Shown here: positions 16,100-25,200 of the stretch, one piece after another
How positions within the stretch are numbered: the stretch's first letter is position 1
Layout: every line of letters begins with the position of its first letter
From: an uncultured Bacteroidota bacterium
Lineage (GTDB): Bacteria; Bacteroidota; Bacteroidia; Chitinophagales; Chitinophagaceae
Direction of reading: 5' to 3'
NCBI GenBank assembly: GCA_903887005.1
Contig: CAISOH010000334.1
Span: forward strand, 1 to 34,589
Length of the DNA stretch: 34,589 nucleotides
Notes under the pieces: model-generated
Database searches by the model: none
What the model was told of the DNA's origin: nothing
What the model saw: only the letters and a program-made list of their open reading frames with translations
Translations under genes and position numbers: made by a program

Positions 16100-17206
16100 A
16101 TGCGGATATTGAAATATACATTAGCGTGCCTGTTGATGCTATGCTGTCATTTAGTGGAATCGCAGGTAACAGGCGGACAATATGCTTTTGAATACCTGCG
16201 TATGTCTGACGCGCCCCATGTTTCGGCATCAGGTGGCATCAGTGTAGCCAATCCGGATAATGATATCGCATTCGCGCTGCAAAATCCCGCTATGATGCGC
16301 CCGGGGCTGCACAATAACCTGGAGCTTTCATACAACAATTATTATGCGGATATCAAGGTAATGAATATGCAATATGGGTACCATGTGCCAAAGCTGAATA
16401 CATCCTTCTTCTTTGGTGTTCAATACCTTAATTACGGTAGTATGACGGAAACGGACCCCATCGGTAATACATACGGTACTTTCCATGCTATTGATTATGC
16501 CCTTACTTTTGGAGCTTCCCATACCTACTTAGAGCACTGGCGTTACGGGGCAGATATAAAAATTGCCCATTCAGATTATTCGCTGGTAACTGCAACCGCA
16601 ATTATGACAGATGTGGGAATCAATTATTTCGACACATCTACTTTATGGGATTTTGGGGCGGTGGCGAAAAATATGGGCGTGATCACAAAAACATATACCC
16701 CGCAAAACCATGAGCCTATCCCATTCGATCTGCAAATTGGAGTAAGCAAGCGTTTCAAGCACCTTCCGTTGCGCCTGATTGGTACTGTTCATCATCTTTA
16801 TGAATGGGATATCCGTTACAGCAATCCTGCAGACCTGACCGGCGCCAATGCCTTTGGCCAAAATGATACTGTTTCAGACAAAGGCTCCCATTTTGCCGAT
16901 AAGTTTTTCCGCCACTTTATTTTCGGCGCTGAGCTTACGCTTGGAAAGCGTATCACCCTCTCCGCATCCTATAACGACCTGCAGCGGAGAGAACTGGCGC
17001 TCTCCACCAGGCCGGGCCTTGCCGGGTTTGCATTTGGCGCAGGCATAGAGCTTAGTAAGTTCCAGGTTCACTATGCACGGACATACTACCATATAGCAGG
17101 CGCTTACAACGAGATAGGTATTACCATGGCGCTGAATAAGCTGATAGGCCTCAACAAAACAGGTGATAAGATACACTGGAGTGATGAGTATCCCGATGCA
17201 GAATAG
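16100..17206 (+). CDS. porQ: Type IX secretion system protein PorQ
   Basis: 368 residues from this start. Signal peptide MRILKYTLACLLMLCCHLVESQ, then the conserved PorQ opening: GGQYAFEYLRMSDAPHVSA, GG.SVANPDNDIAFALQNPAMM, followed by a barrel-like region (FGVQYLNYGSM; FGAELTLGKRITLSASYND). PorQ is an outer-membrane barrel that, in work on Porphyromonas, takes part with PorU/PorV/PorZ in processing and attaching T9SS cargo. That fits the two T9SS cargo proteins in this window. The start at 16100 is chosen over 16076 (TTG) and 16082 (ATG) because of the promoter position. No other por or gld gene is adjacent, as is common because T9SS genes are scattered. Confidence 0.85.
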   Translation: MRILKYTLACLLMLCCHLVESQVTGGQYAFEYLRMSDAPHVSASGGISVANPDNDIAFALQNPAMMRPGLHNNLELSYNNYYADIKVMNMQYGYHVPKLNTSFFFGVQYLNYGSMTETDPIGNTYGTFHAIDYALTFGASHTYLEHWRYGADIKIAHSDYSLVTATAIMTDVGINYFDTSTLWDFGAVAKNMGVITKTYTPQNHEPIPFDLQIGVSKRFKHLPLRLIGTVHHLYEWDIRYSNPADLTGANAFGQNDTVSDKGSHFADKFFRHFIFGAELTLGKRITLSASYNDLQRRELALSTRPGLAGFAFGAGIELSKFQVHYARTYYHIAGAYNEIGITMALNKLIGLNKTGDKIHWSDEYPDAE

Positions 17207-17210
17207 GCTG

Positions 17211-17282
17211 GGTTAATTGGTTAAAGGGTTAAAAGGTTAATAGGTTAAAAAGTTAATAGGTTAAAAGGTTAATTGGCTAAGA
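17211..17282. repeat. Nine-copy 8-bp tandem repeat (GGTTAAnn)
   Basis: Nine consecutive octamers: GGTTAATT, GGTTAAAG, GGTTAAAA, GGTTAATA, GGTTAAAA, AGTTAATA, GGTTAAAA, GGTTAATT, GGCTAAGA. The array fills most of the 96-bp gap between the converging porQ and histidine kinase genes. The first six bases of the unit are nearly fixed, the last two vary. Confidence 0.9.
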
Positions 17283-17302
17283 TAGTAAAGACAGAATAAC
17301 CA

Positions 17303-18358
17303 TTAAACTGACGCCTTATCTAATGTAAATCCAAATGAAGATCCTACACCTAACTTACTTCTGACATTCACGGTTTGACCGTGCGCTTCCACAATGTGTT
17401 TTACGATAGCGAGGCCAAGGCCTGTGCCACCAATTGCCCGCGAACGGCTGCGGTCGGCACGGTAAAAGCGCTCAAAAATGCGCAATAAATGTTCTTCTGC
17501 AATACCCGGCCCATCGTCTGATATTTCTATGTAAACATGCCTGTCGTCCATTTCATAGCAACCTGCCACCACAGAACCACGATCATTTCCATATTTCAGG
17601 GCGTTCTCTACAAGGTTCACCAGCACCTGTTTTATCTTCTGCTTATCCGCGTTCACGATGATAGGGCGTTCCGTGCCTTTTTTAAAAATCATTTGAGCAT
17701 CTCTTTCTTTAGCCTTCATGGATAATTCTTCATACACATCCTTAATCAGGTCCTGGATGATAAAAGACTCCTGTATCAGCGGTATCTTGCCCGATTCCAG
17801 CTTCGATATTTCATCCAGGTCATCCACGAGGCGTACCAACCTGTCAATACCTTTTGAGGCGTTTGTGAGAAATTTTTTGTTAACTGTTTCATCTTCAAGG
17901 GCGCCGCCCAGCAAGGTATCCACATAGCCCTGCACCGAAAATATGGGTGTGCGCAGTTCATGCGCCAGGTTCATTAAAAATTCCTTTCTGAATTGCTCAT
18001 TGGCCTGCAGCATTTCAATTTCATCCTTGCGTTGCATTGCCCATTTCTGCACATCCTCGCTTACTTCTTCCAGCGATTTCTGAGGCAGTATCTTCTCATA
18101 AAAAAACTCTTCTTTCTTTGTGGCCTTGGTCTGGTAAATGAATTTATAAATGATCTTGATCTTCCGGTAAATAAAGCGCTGCAGCGTATAATAATACAGC
18201 CAGTAAATGATAATGAAAGTGACCCCGAATACCAGTAAAGGCGTGTACCATACCTGGTGCAGGAACAGGCTTAAGATAGCATTGGCAGATGCGATTATAA
18301 GGGCGGTTATAAATGATAACCTCTGCGGAGAAAGATTTTTAGTATTCAGTACAGACAT
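17303..18358 (-). CDS. PhoR-like sensor histidine kinase (orphan)
   Basis: 351 residues. Two transmembrane helices (about 16-34 and 39-58) enclose almost no periplasmic loop. A linker follows (about 60-125), then the HisKA domain with LAHELRTP (phospho-acceptor His133) and the HATPase domain: N box VNLVENALKYG (about 247-257), G1 DDGPGIAEEH, F box FERFYRADRS, and G2 GGTGLGLAIVKHIVEAHG. All catalytic boxes are intact. Since there is virtually no extracytoplasmic sensor domain, it may sense the membrane or rely on partners. No response regulator gene is beside it in the window; in related genomes it may pair with a PhoB/KdpE-like regulator elsewhere (inference). Confidence 0.94.
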   Translation of the reverse strand: MSVLNTKNLSPQRLSFITALIIASANAILSLFLHQVWYTPLLVFGVTFIIIYWLYYYTLQRFIYRKIKIIYKFIYQTKATKKEEFFYEKILPQKSLEEVSEDVQKWAMQRKDEIEMLQANEQFRKEFLMNLAHELRTPIFSVQGYVDTLLGGALEDETVNKKFLTNASKGIDRLVRLVDDLDEISKLESGKIPLIQESFIIQDLIKDVYEELSMKAKERDAQMIFKKGTERPIIVNADKQKIKQVLVNLVENALKYGNDRGSVVAGCYEMDDRHVYIEISDDGPGIAEEHLLRIFERFYRADRSRSRAIGGTGLGLAIVKHIVEAHGQTVNVRSKLGVGSSFGFTLDKASV

Positions 18359-18373
18359 GGAAGTACTAAGGTA

Positions 18374-18408
18374 AGTGAAAATTTAAAAGTGAAAGTTGAA
18401 AGTATAAA
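18374..18408. repeat. Five-copy 7-bp repeat in the histidine kinase leader
   Basis: AAGTGAA, AATTTAA, AAGTGAA, AGTTGAA, AGTATAA in register, just upstream of the kinase start at 18358. On the coding (minus) strand it reads as TTCACTT/TTCAACT-type heptamers. Confidence 0.55.
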
Positions 18409-18646
18409 ATGATAATAGAAAGTTTATAATGGAATCATTCGATGTTCAGGAGGCTGACAAATTAACGTACTGAAGCTGAGGAATGATAATAGAGTACTCC
18501 CCTTTAGAGGCCAGTAGGTTGACGGTGGCTATTGTGCTTTTCCTGGCTGACTGACCGGAGAGGAACTGAAGCTGAAGTATGAACACATAGTACTCTCCGG
18601 AACAAGGTCCCGCTTTTTCAGCGGAAGGGGTCGGGGGGGGCGGGTA
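18409..18646. other. Intergenic region with a diverged direct repeat and hairpin
   Basis: ACTGAAGCTGAGGAATGATA (18469) and ACTGAAGCTGAAGTATGAAC (18565) begin two diverged copies about 96 bp apart; both continue to an AGTACTC box. At 18610-18624 CCGCT-TTTTC-AGCGG forms a hairpin beyond the 3' end of rsgA, followed by a G-rich run (TCGGGGGGGGCGGG) next to its stop codon. This looks like a worn extragenic repeat element and perhaps the rsgA terminator region. No coding potential was seen. Confidence 0.5.
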
Positions 18647-19573
18647 TTACCACTTCTTCTCAATACTCTCCAATATAGCTACATAGCTCCAATACCGTTC
18701 TTCGGAAATCTTTTTATTGATGACTGCCTTTTTTACGGCGCAACCGGGCTCATTTATGTGCAGGCAGTTGTTGAACTTACAATCTTTAAGGACTTTGCGC
18801 ATCTCCGGGAAGTATTGGGAGAGTTCTTCCTTTTCAAAATCTATAATGCCGAATTCCTTTACGCCGGGTGTGTCTATAATTTTTCCACCACCAGGCAGGT
18901 CGAACATTTCTGCGAATGTGGTGGTATGCTGCCCCTTGCCGCTCCAGCCGGATACCACTTTTGTTTTTATATCAATGCCTGGAATGAACTGGTTTATCAA
19001 TGTGCTTTTGCCCACTCCTGAATGTCCGCTGAATAGGGTGGTCTTATCTTTTATTTTAGCTTCAAGTTGGGCTAATGAGGTACGGTCATTTGCTGAAACA
19101 GGATATACTTCATACCCTGCATTGCTATATATTTCCTGCCAGCGTTGTAATATATCTTCATGCTTTGTTTTCAGCAGGTCTGTCTTGTTTACAACAATTA
19201 TAGCGGGAATATGATAGGCTTCTGCGGTCAATAAAAAACGGTCTATGAAGCCGGTTGAAGTGCGTGGGTCTGCCACTGAAGCTACCAGCAATGCAAGGTC
19301 TATATTGGCGGCAATGATGTGTTTCTGGTTTTTATTGTGCGGGGAAACGCGCACCATATAATTATGCCGGTCTGTTACATTCGTTATTATGCCTGTTTTT
19401 ATGCGCTCGTCTTCTGTATCGAACAACACAGTATCACCAACGGCCACAGGATTAGTAGAGGATATATCTTCGTCAATTTTCAGTTTGCCTTTTATTCTCG
19501 CATCCCAGAAAACGCCGTCCGGGGCCTTGACCGCATACCAGCTTCCAGTTGATTTATATACTAAGCCGAGCAT
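18647..19573 (-). CDS. rsgA: Ribosome small-subunit-dependent GTPase RsgA
   Basis: 308 residues. An N-terminal OB-fold (about 1-65) precedes a circularly permuted GTPase: G4 NKTD (129-132) comes before G1 GHSGVGKST (183-191) and G3 DTPG (234-237), the hallmark of YjeQ/RsgA. The C-terminal zinc knuckle is complete (Cys265, Cys270, His272, Cys278). It assists late 30S maturation in the cytoplasm. It is the last gene of a five-gene minus-strand run, but 99 bp of mostly heptamer repeat separate it from the HU/SPOR gene, so it may have its own promoter. Confidence 0.97.
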   Translation of the reverse strand: MLGLVYKSTGSWYAVKAPDGVFWDARIKGKLKIDEDISSTNPVAVGDTVLFDTEDERIKTGIITNVTDRHNYMVRVSPHNKNQKHIIAANIDLALLVASVADPRTSTGFIDRFLLTAEAYHIPAIIVVNKTDLLKTKHEDILQRWQEIYSNAGYEVYPVSANDRTSLAQLEAKIKDKTTLFSGHSGVGKSTLINQFIPGIDIKTKVVSGWSGKGQHTTTFAEMFDLPGGGKIIDTPGVKEFGIIDFEKEELSQYFPEMRKVLKDCKFNNCLHINEPGCAVKKAVINKKISEERYWSYVAILESIEKKW

Positions 19574-19577
19574 TTAG

Positions 19578-19640
19578 TTGGCAGTTTACAGTTTGCAATT
19601 GGCAGTTTGCAGTAAACAGTGGGCAGTTTACAATTTTCAG
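19578..19640. repeat. Nine-copy 7-bp tandem repeat in the rsgA leader
   Basis: Heptamers in strict register: TTGGCAG, TTTACAG, TTTGCAA, TTGGCAG, TTTGCAG, TAAACAG, TGGGCAG, TTTACAA, TTTTCAG. The array ends four bases before the rsgA ATG (read on the minus strand as CTGCCAA-type units), so it would form the 5' leader of the transcript. Confidence 0.85.
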
Positions 19641-19672
19641 GCTCCATAATTAGCATGATTTATGGATTTGAA

Positions 19673-20587
19673 TTATTTAAAAATCTGTACATTTTTAAAA
19701 CCATACAAACGCGCTAATGAATCTTTGCAATGAGTAGTATCCATTGCCCTGCAACTTACGGAGGCAAGCACAAGATAATTTAGTGAATCCAATTGCAGGG
19801 TTTCGGCATGAACACCATTAATTTCCATGGTCTTTACACGCTTGTCAGCCTGGTTTTTAGAATGGTAAGATTTCACAGACATTTTATAAGTACCTAACTG
19901 CATACTGTCCACCGGCATGGTTAATGGCATAGACAAGCTGTCAGGCTGCAGGTGCGTGGTATCAGGCGCCGGAGGTGGCGCAGGTGTTGTATCTCTTATA
20001 ATAACCGGCAGAGGCGTTTTAATGCTCTTATTGCTGCTGCCGATGGTATAATACCAGATACCATAACCGCCGCCGCCTAAGATTAGTAATAAAACCGCAA
20101 CCAGGATCACCATGCTCCAGTTGATGGAATCCGCTTTATGCGGTGGCGGATAAGATGGTTTATGTGCAGGTTTCGAGTTTTGTTCCTCCAGTTGCTTGCT
20201 GTTTTTTATTGTAGGGATGCCTGCAGGAGTAAACCGGAAATTAGCATCAGTAATAAAAGTTACTTTGCCATTCTCCTCAACAAATTTACCAATATTGGGA
20301 ATAGGTACTTCTTTTCCCAGCGCCATATCTTTCCTGGCCTGTATGCTGTAATCGCGAAGCGCGTTCGCGGCTTTTGAAATGCTTATAAGTTCGTTTGTGG
20401 CAATAAAATTCGCGAGATTATCATCAATAGACCCGCCGGGCGTAACTGCCACTGAATAAGACGGGGCCAGCAAAGCCTTGCCATCATGGGTAGCCGGCAA
20501 TTTGTGCAGCTCCATGTTACCAAGACCATGTATGTAACAGAAATGGTTTTTTAATAAAAACTGTCCTATGTATTTAGCTATGTCCAT
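19673..20587 (-). CDS. HU-CCDC81 / SPOR domain membrane protein
   Basis: 304 residues. The N-terminus carries two HU-like (prokaryotic CCDC81 type) domains: about 1-55 (FLLKNHFCYIHGLGNMEL) and about 57-130 (SIDDNLANFIATNELISISKAANALRDY ... VPIPNIGKFVEENGKVTF). A Pro-rich stretch leads to one transmembrane helix (about 158-177). A linker with many Pro/Thr follows, then a C-terminal SPOR-like domain (TYKMSVKSYHSKNQADKRVKTME ... LYGFKNVQIF). SPOR domains bind denuded peptidoglycan at division sites; the HU part would face the cytoplasm. A role linking DNA or cytoplasm to septal wall is inference. It sits 34 bp after the outer-membrane barrel gene. Confidence 0.82.
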   Translation of the reverse strand: MDIAKYIGQFLLKNHFCYIHGLGNMELHKLPATHDGKALLAPSYSVAVTPGGSIDDNLANFIATNELISISKAANALRDYSIQARKDMALGKEVPIPNIGKFVEENGKVTFITDANFRFTPAGIPTIKNSKQLEEQNSKPAHKPSYPPPHKADSINWSMVILVAVLLLILGGGGYGIWYYTIGSSNKSIKTPLPVIIRDTTPAPPPAPDTTHLQPDSLSMPLTMPVDSMQLGTYKMSVKSYHSKNQADKRVKTMEINGVHAETLQLDSLNYLVLASVSCRAMDTTHCKDSLARLYGFKNVQIFK

Positions 20588-20621
20588 TGTGATAATTGCC
20601 CATTAAAAGTACTTTATTTCT

Positions 20622-22247
20622 TTAAAATTTCAATCTTATTCCGCCGTAAATATTCAATCCGTAAACCTGGTAACTGTACCAGCGCTGGTATTTATCGTTA
20701 AATAAATTATTCACCTGTGCGAAGGCTGACAAACGGGGAATGATTTGATATTCTGCATTCCCGCCAATGTCGGCAATCATATTCAGCTTCACAACATTAT
20801 GATTAAAATCCTTCGAATAAATACCACCCAGTAATGCAAGGTACGCAGTAACTGTTAATTTGTGTACCGGAATTACCATAAAATCGCCTTTAATTTTTGT
20901 GGCGGGCTGTTGCCAGACATATTTTTCTGCGCCGCCGGAGAAACTATAAAAATCTCCGGTAACTCCCAGAGACCATGTATTGGCAACCTGGTACCTGGCC
21001 GCAGTCTTGAAGGAGATGGCTTTTACATCCTGGTAATCAACATAGAACTGCCTGTGATCACCTATGTCATTAAGAAATGTGGGCAGCGAATTTAAATTCC
21101 ACCAGCTTATCCGCCCGGAAAAGGAGAGATGGTCTCCACTATTTCCAGTTAAGTTTATAAAAGCTTCCTGGGTTTTAGATTGCATTACGGTATAGGAGCC
21201 AGACAAATAAGGGTTTTCGGTAGTCAGTTGTTCATAGGTATTCTGGCGTAATAAAGCCTGCCAACCACCACTGACTGTAAACTTAGCTCCTATATTGTAA
21301 GCAATAAGTATATCAGGCAAAAAATAAATATTTGAACCTTTACCTAAAGCAAACCCAAACAGCGCATGTCCATTCAAAGGATCTTTATGCAGATTAATGC
21401 CCGGCTGCAACTCTATGAAATTATTATTTGTAGCAACAGAATTAACATTATAACTTGTAAATGCCCCGGTAAGCGCTCCCTGAAAATCAAGGTTTGAATC
21501 AATTTTATAAGTAACAGGCGCACTAAGCCCAATGGTTATTTCTGAAGCATTGAGCCGGGCATTGTAAAAAGAGGCATTAATAGCAGGATGATAATTAAGT
21601 ACAGTATTGCTGTCCTGTTTATTTTTCATGTCAACAACAGCCCTGATCGTAGTGTAAACCTGTTTTATTGAATCCGGCAGGAAATAAGCAGACTGGTCGC
21701 CGCCATAATAATTATACTGGTTTCTTTCGGCTATGATAGCTGTGTGCCAGTCGCTTTGATTATTATGAAACATACCCTCTGCTTCTATACCACTTAAAGC
21801 CGATTGCTGGTTTACAATTTTGCCTTGCTGGGAAATGTGGTGGAGGTGAATATCCGTTTCATAATTTTTACCTGAAATACCACCTACGCCTGCATCAAGA
21901 AAAAGAGTGGATAAATTGCCTCCGCCTAATTTAATATAATTTGGGAAAGGGGGCCTGGCCTGTTCTTTACCTAAAGCCAGGGGCCGCAATGGCAAAGAAC
22001 TATAAGTATAGTATAATGTCTGCTGCGGTACATCATAATTAAATGGAGGATGGGTAGTGTCGGAAGGGGGCAACTGAGGTATCCATTCAGGCTTGGGGGC
22101 CTGTTTTATCTGGGGTTTATATGCCTGGATAACTTCAATAGAAGAACCTTTTAAAACCGTATCGTTTCCGGGTGTGGCACGTTGCGCCCGGGCGCTATAT
22201 GCGACAATAAGGGAAACTGATAAAATGAAAAAAGTTTTTACGCTCAT
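20622..22247 (-). CDS. TonB-dependent-receptor-like outer-membrane barrel without plug
   Basis: 541 residues. Signal peptide (FFILSVSLIVAYSARAQ), then a Pro-rich periplasmic segment (IEVIQAYKPQIKQAPKPEWIPQLPP), then about 430 residues of barrel strands ending AQVNNLFNDKYQRWYSYQVYGLNIYGGIRLKF, the typical C-terminus of TonB-dependent receptors. No plug domain or TonB-box region was recognised, and length is short for a true receptor. Gap to the upstream TPR gene is 10 bp, to the downstream HU/SPOR gene 34 bp, so it is part of one operon. Likely a companion barrel to the TPR protein; ligand unknown. Confidence 0.8.
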   Translation of the reverse strand: MSVKTFFILSVSLIVAYSARAQRATPGNDTVLKGSSIEVIQAYKPQIKQAPKPEWIPQLPPSDTTHPPFNYDVPQQTLYYTYSSLPLRPLALGKEQARPPFPNYIKLGGGNLSTLFLDAGVGGISGKNYETDIHLHHISQQGKIVNQQSALSGIEAEGMFHNNQSDWHTAIIAERNQYNYYGGDQSAYFLPDSIKQVYTTIRAVVDMKNKQDSNTVLNYHPAINASFYNARLNASEITIGLSAPVTYKIDSNLDFQGALTGAFTSYNVNSVATNNNFIELQPGINLHKDPLNGHALFGFALGKGSNIYFLPDILIAYNIGAKFTVSGGWQALLRQNTYEQLTTENPYLSGSYTVMQSKTQEAFINLTGNSGDHLSFSGRISWWNLNSLPTFLNDIGDHRQFYVDYQDVKAISFKTAARYQVANTWSLGVTGDFYSFSGGAEKYVWQQPATKIKGDFMVIPVHKLTVTAYLALLGGIYSKDFNHNVVKLNMIADIGGNAEYQIIPRLSAFAQVNNLFNDKYQRWYSYQVYGLNIYGGIRLKF

Positions 22248-22257
22248 GCGTTCTGTT

Positions 22258-25200
22258 TTAATCCTCCGACAATTTGCTTTTGTGTTTCTCTGATTTTTTT
22301 ACTTCATCCAGTTTTTTCACGGCTTCCTGCTTCAGTTCTTCGATCTTCGTATGCTTAACAACGCTTTCCAATGTGGCTTTTGCATTGAAGTAATCCTTTT
22401 CTTTAACCAAAATATCAGATAACAGAATATAAGATTTCACAATCCAATAATCGTATCCTGCGGAAAGATGAATGGCATCATTGGCAGCTGGTTCAGCTGC
22501 TTTGGTATTGTTCTGTTTAAAAAGTATTTCAGCGATATGATATCTTGACTCGGCGGCAATATCCCCGTTTTTATTAGCGCTCAGTTGCCTGTATAATTTT
22601 ATAGACGCTTCCAGATTCCCGGTATGCTGCAGTGATTTTGCTTTGTAATACTGGGCGTCATTAATAGTTTCTGCAGATATGCCGGGCATTGCAAGCAATG
22701 AATCAGCATAAGAGCTGGTTTCGGAAAATTTATCAATATTAAACCCGCTTTTCATCAGGCCATCGTAAGACAATTCTATCATACGGTTAGTTAACGCACT
22801 TGCCCTTAATTTCTGATAATACATGTAAGCCCCGTTATAATCCTTTTCTGCATAGGCTATGCCTGCAGCACGGCGCGCGCTGTTTTCAAAGAAATCATTC
22901 CATTTTCCCGAAAGCGTCATATCGTAATCCGGCAGCGCATCTTTATATTTTTTAAGCTGGAAATTACTTTCAGCCCGGTAGTAATGCGCTTTGACAGCGA
23001 ATATTCCATTAGGGTATTGCTGCAGGTAATTTTCAAACCCTATTCTTGCTTCCTCCCATTTCCCATTCGCAAATTGCGTTTCTGCTGCGGCATAAAAAGT
23101 GGAATCAATAGAACTGCTCTCTGCATTTGGTAATTTATTATCCTTTAGCATCCGGGTAAATGCAGCCGGTTGATTGGTTTGGATATACAGGCTTTTAAGC
23201 GCATCCAGGGCAGAGAACCGGTCTTCAGACGCAGGGTAATCAATTAATACATGCTTGTAAGCTTCTATTGCTTTATTATTTTCATTGAGCTGCTGATATA
23301 CAAATCCCATTTTCATCCATGCTTTGGGTGCATAGCTTTTATCTTTTACAGAGTCGGTAAGTTGTTGTAAGTAGGGTAGGGCAAGCGCGTATTTATCATC
23401 ATCAAGGTAAGTAACAGCCATTTCGTAACGGGCGTGGTTTGCATAGGCTGATGGCGGAATGGCATTTATCAAAGACTTCAAAACGGCAATCTTTTCACTG
23501 TTTTTCCCAAGAAGTCCCAGCAAAATACTTTTTTGATAACGGGCATAATCCGCATCAATATTATCAGTAGCTATGATCTTGTCATAAAGTACAATGGCGC
23601 GTGAGTAGTTTTTCTGCATGAAAACCGCATCCGCTTCACGTAGCGTAGCTATTAAACCCGAATAATTATCTTTACTCTGCACTTCCTGAGCACGGCTGAA
23701 ATAATTCTGGGCAGACATATAGTTTTGCGTTTCCATAGCCGCATAACCCATATTCAGGTAAGCATGCTGCACAGTAGCTAACGGGCTTATGTGCTCAATC
23801 TGCACCTTATTATTCTTTTTGTTTATGAAATCCAGTGAACAGGTAACTACGTCACTATAGTGGTGTAAGTGATAAGCCAATTCTCCTTTCCAGAAATTTG
23901 CCGCGCCTTCATAGTCAGCATTCACCGGGTATTTTGTTGAAAGTGTAAAGTATTTTAAAGCGCTGTTCAAATCCCCATTGCGGAATTGCTGTACCGCAAA
24001 ACCGAATGTAGCCTTTTGAAATACCTGTTTGTAACCTTCATCCTTCAGTTTTACTTTTTCCAGGTGTTTCAGCGCTTCGCTGTAATTATTTGTTTTTATA
24101 AGCAGTCCTGATATGAGCGTATTTGCTTCATCCTTGTATTTGGTATTCGGGAAAGTTGTTAACAGGTTATATAGCTGTCGCAAAGCTTCATCCTCATAAC
24201 CGGTTTCGTAACTTATTTTGGAGTAAACTATCATGGAAGCTTCCTGCTGCCGGGGATTGTACTCCATGTCGGCGCAAATACCAAAAGCATTCCGTGCGCT
24301 TTGCAAATCACCAACTTTAAGATAGCAATCACCAAGCAGGTAAACGGATGATTGACCAAGAGAATCCTGTGTATTACTGAGCATTTCAAACTTTTCTATC
24401 GCCTTAGCCCATTCATTGGTCCTGTAATCGCAATAGGCCATTTCATACAGGTCTTCTTTTCTTATTTTGTCGGCATTCGTGTAGTAGTAGTCAAAATAGG
24501 GATGCGCTTCCGTGTATTTCTGATCTTCAAATAGGCATTGTGCCGCGAGCAGGTGAAGTTCATTATCATAAAAAGATTTCTCCCTGGCCCTAATCAATGT
24601 ATCTGCCAGCCGGAAAGCTTTTGCCTTATTGCCCATAAAGTAATATATCTCTGCAATATAGTAGGGCACCACATTGCGGTATTCCTTTGCATCCTTGATC
24701 CTTTCAAAACTTTTGAGTGCTTCTTTATATTTGTTCTTATTATAGGCAAGCAGGCCATAATAATAATTGCCGGACATATAATACTTGCCATCCTTTAATT
24801 CCTTGATTGATAACAAAAGCGGCTCTGCTTTATCGAACTGGTGATTATTAAAATAACAGTAAGCAAGCTCAAATTTAGCATCCGCTATCTCTGTGTTATT
24901 TAAGTTGCCGATCCCTGATGATTCATATAAAGGTATTGCCCCGGCCAGATCGTTATGTTTAAAATAATATTGGGCAAGCGTGAAAGCAATACGCTGATGG
25001 TAAGCCGTATTCACAACCGTTCCCATGGCGCTTATTGCGTCATCAGTGCAGCCCGGCAAATCTGCTTTAAGGCCTGCGAGAGCAAGGAAATATTTTGCTT
25101 TTTCGGCATCTGCTGCTTTCTCAGTAAAATTTTTATCCGCCTGGGCGGCCAGGTATTGACGTGCAGATTGTGCAGCCAGTGAATAATGTTCCTGAAGGTA

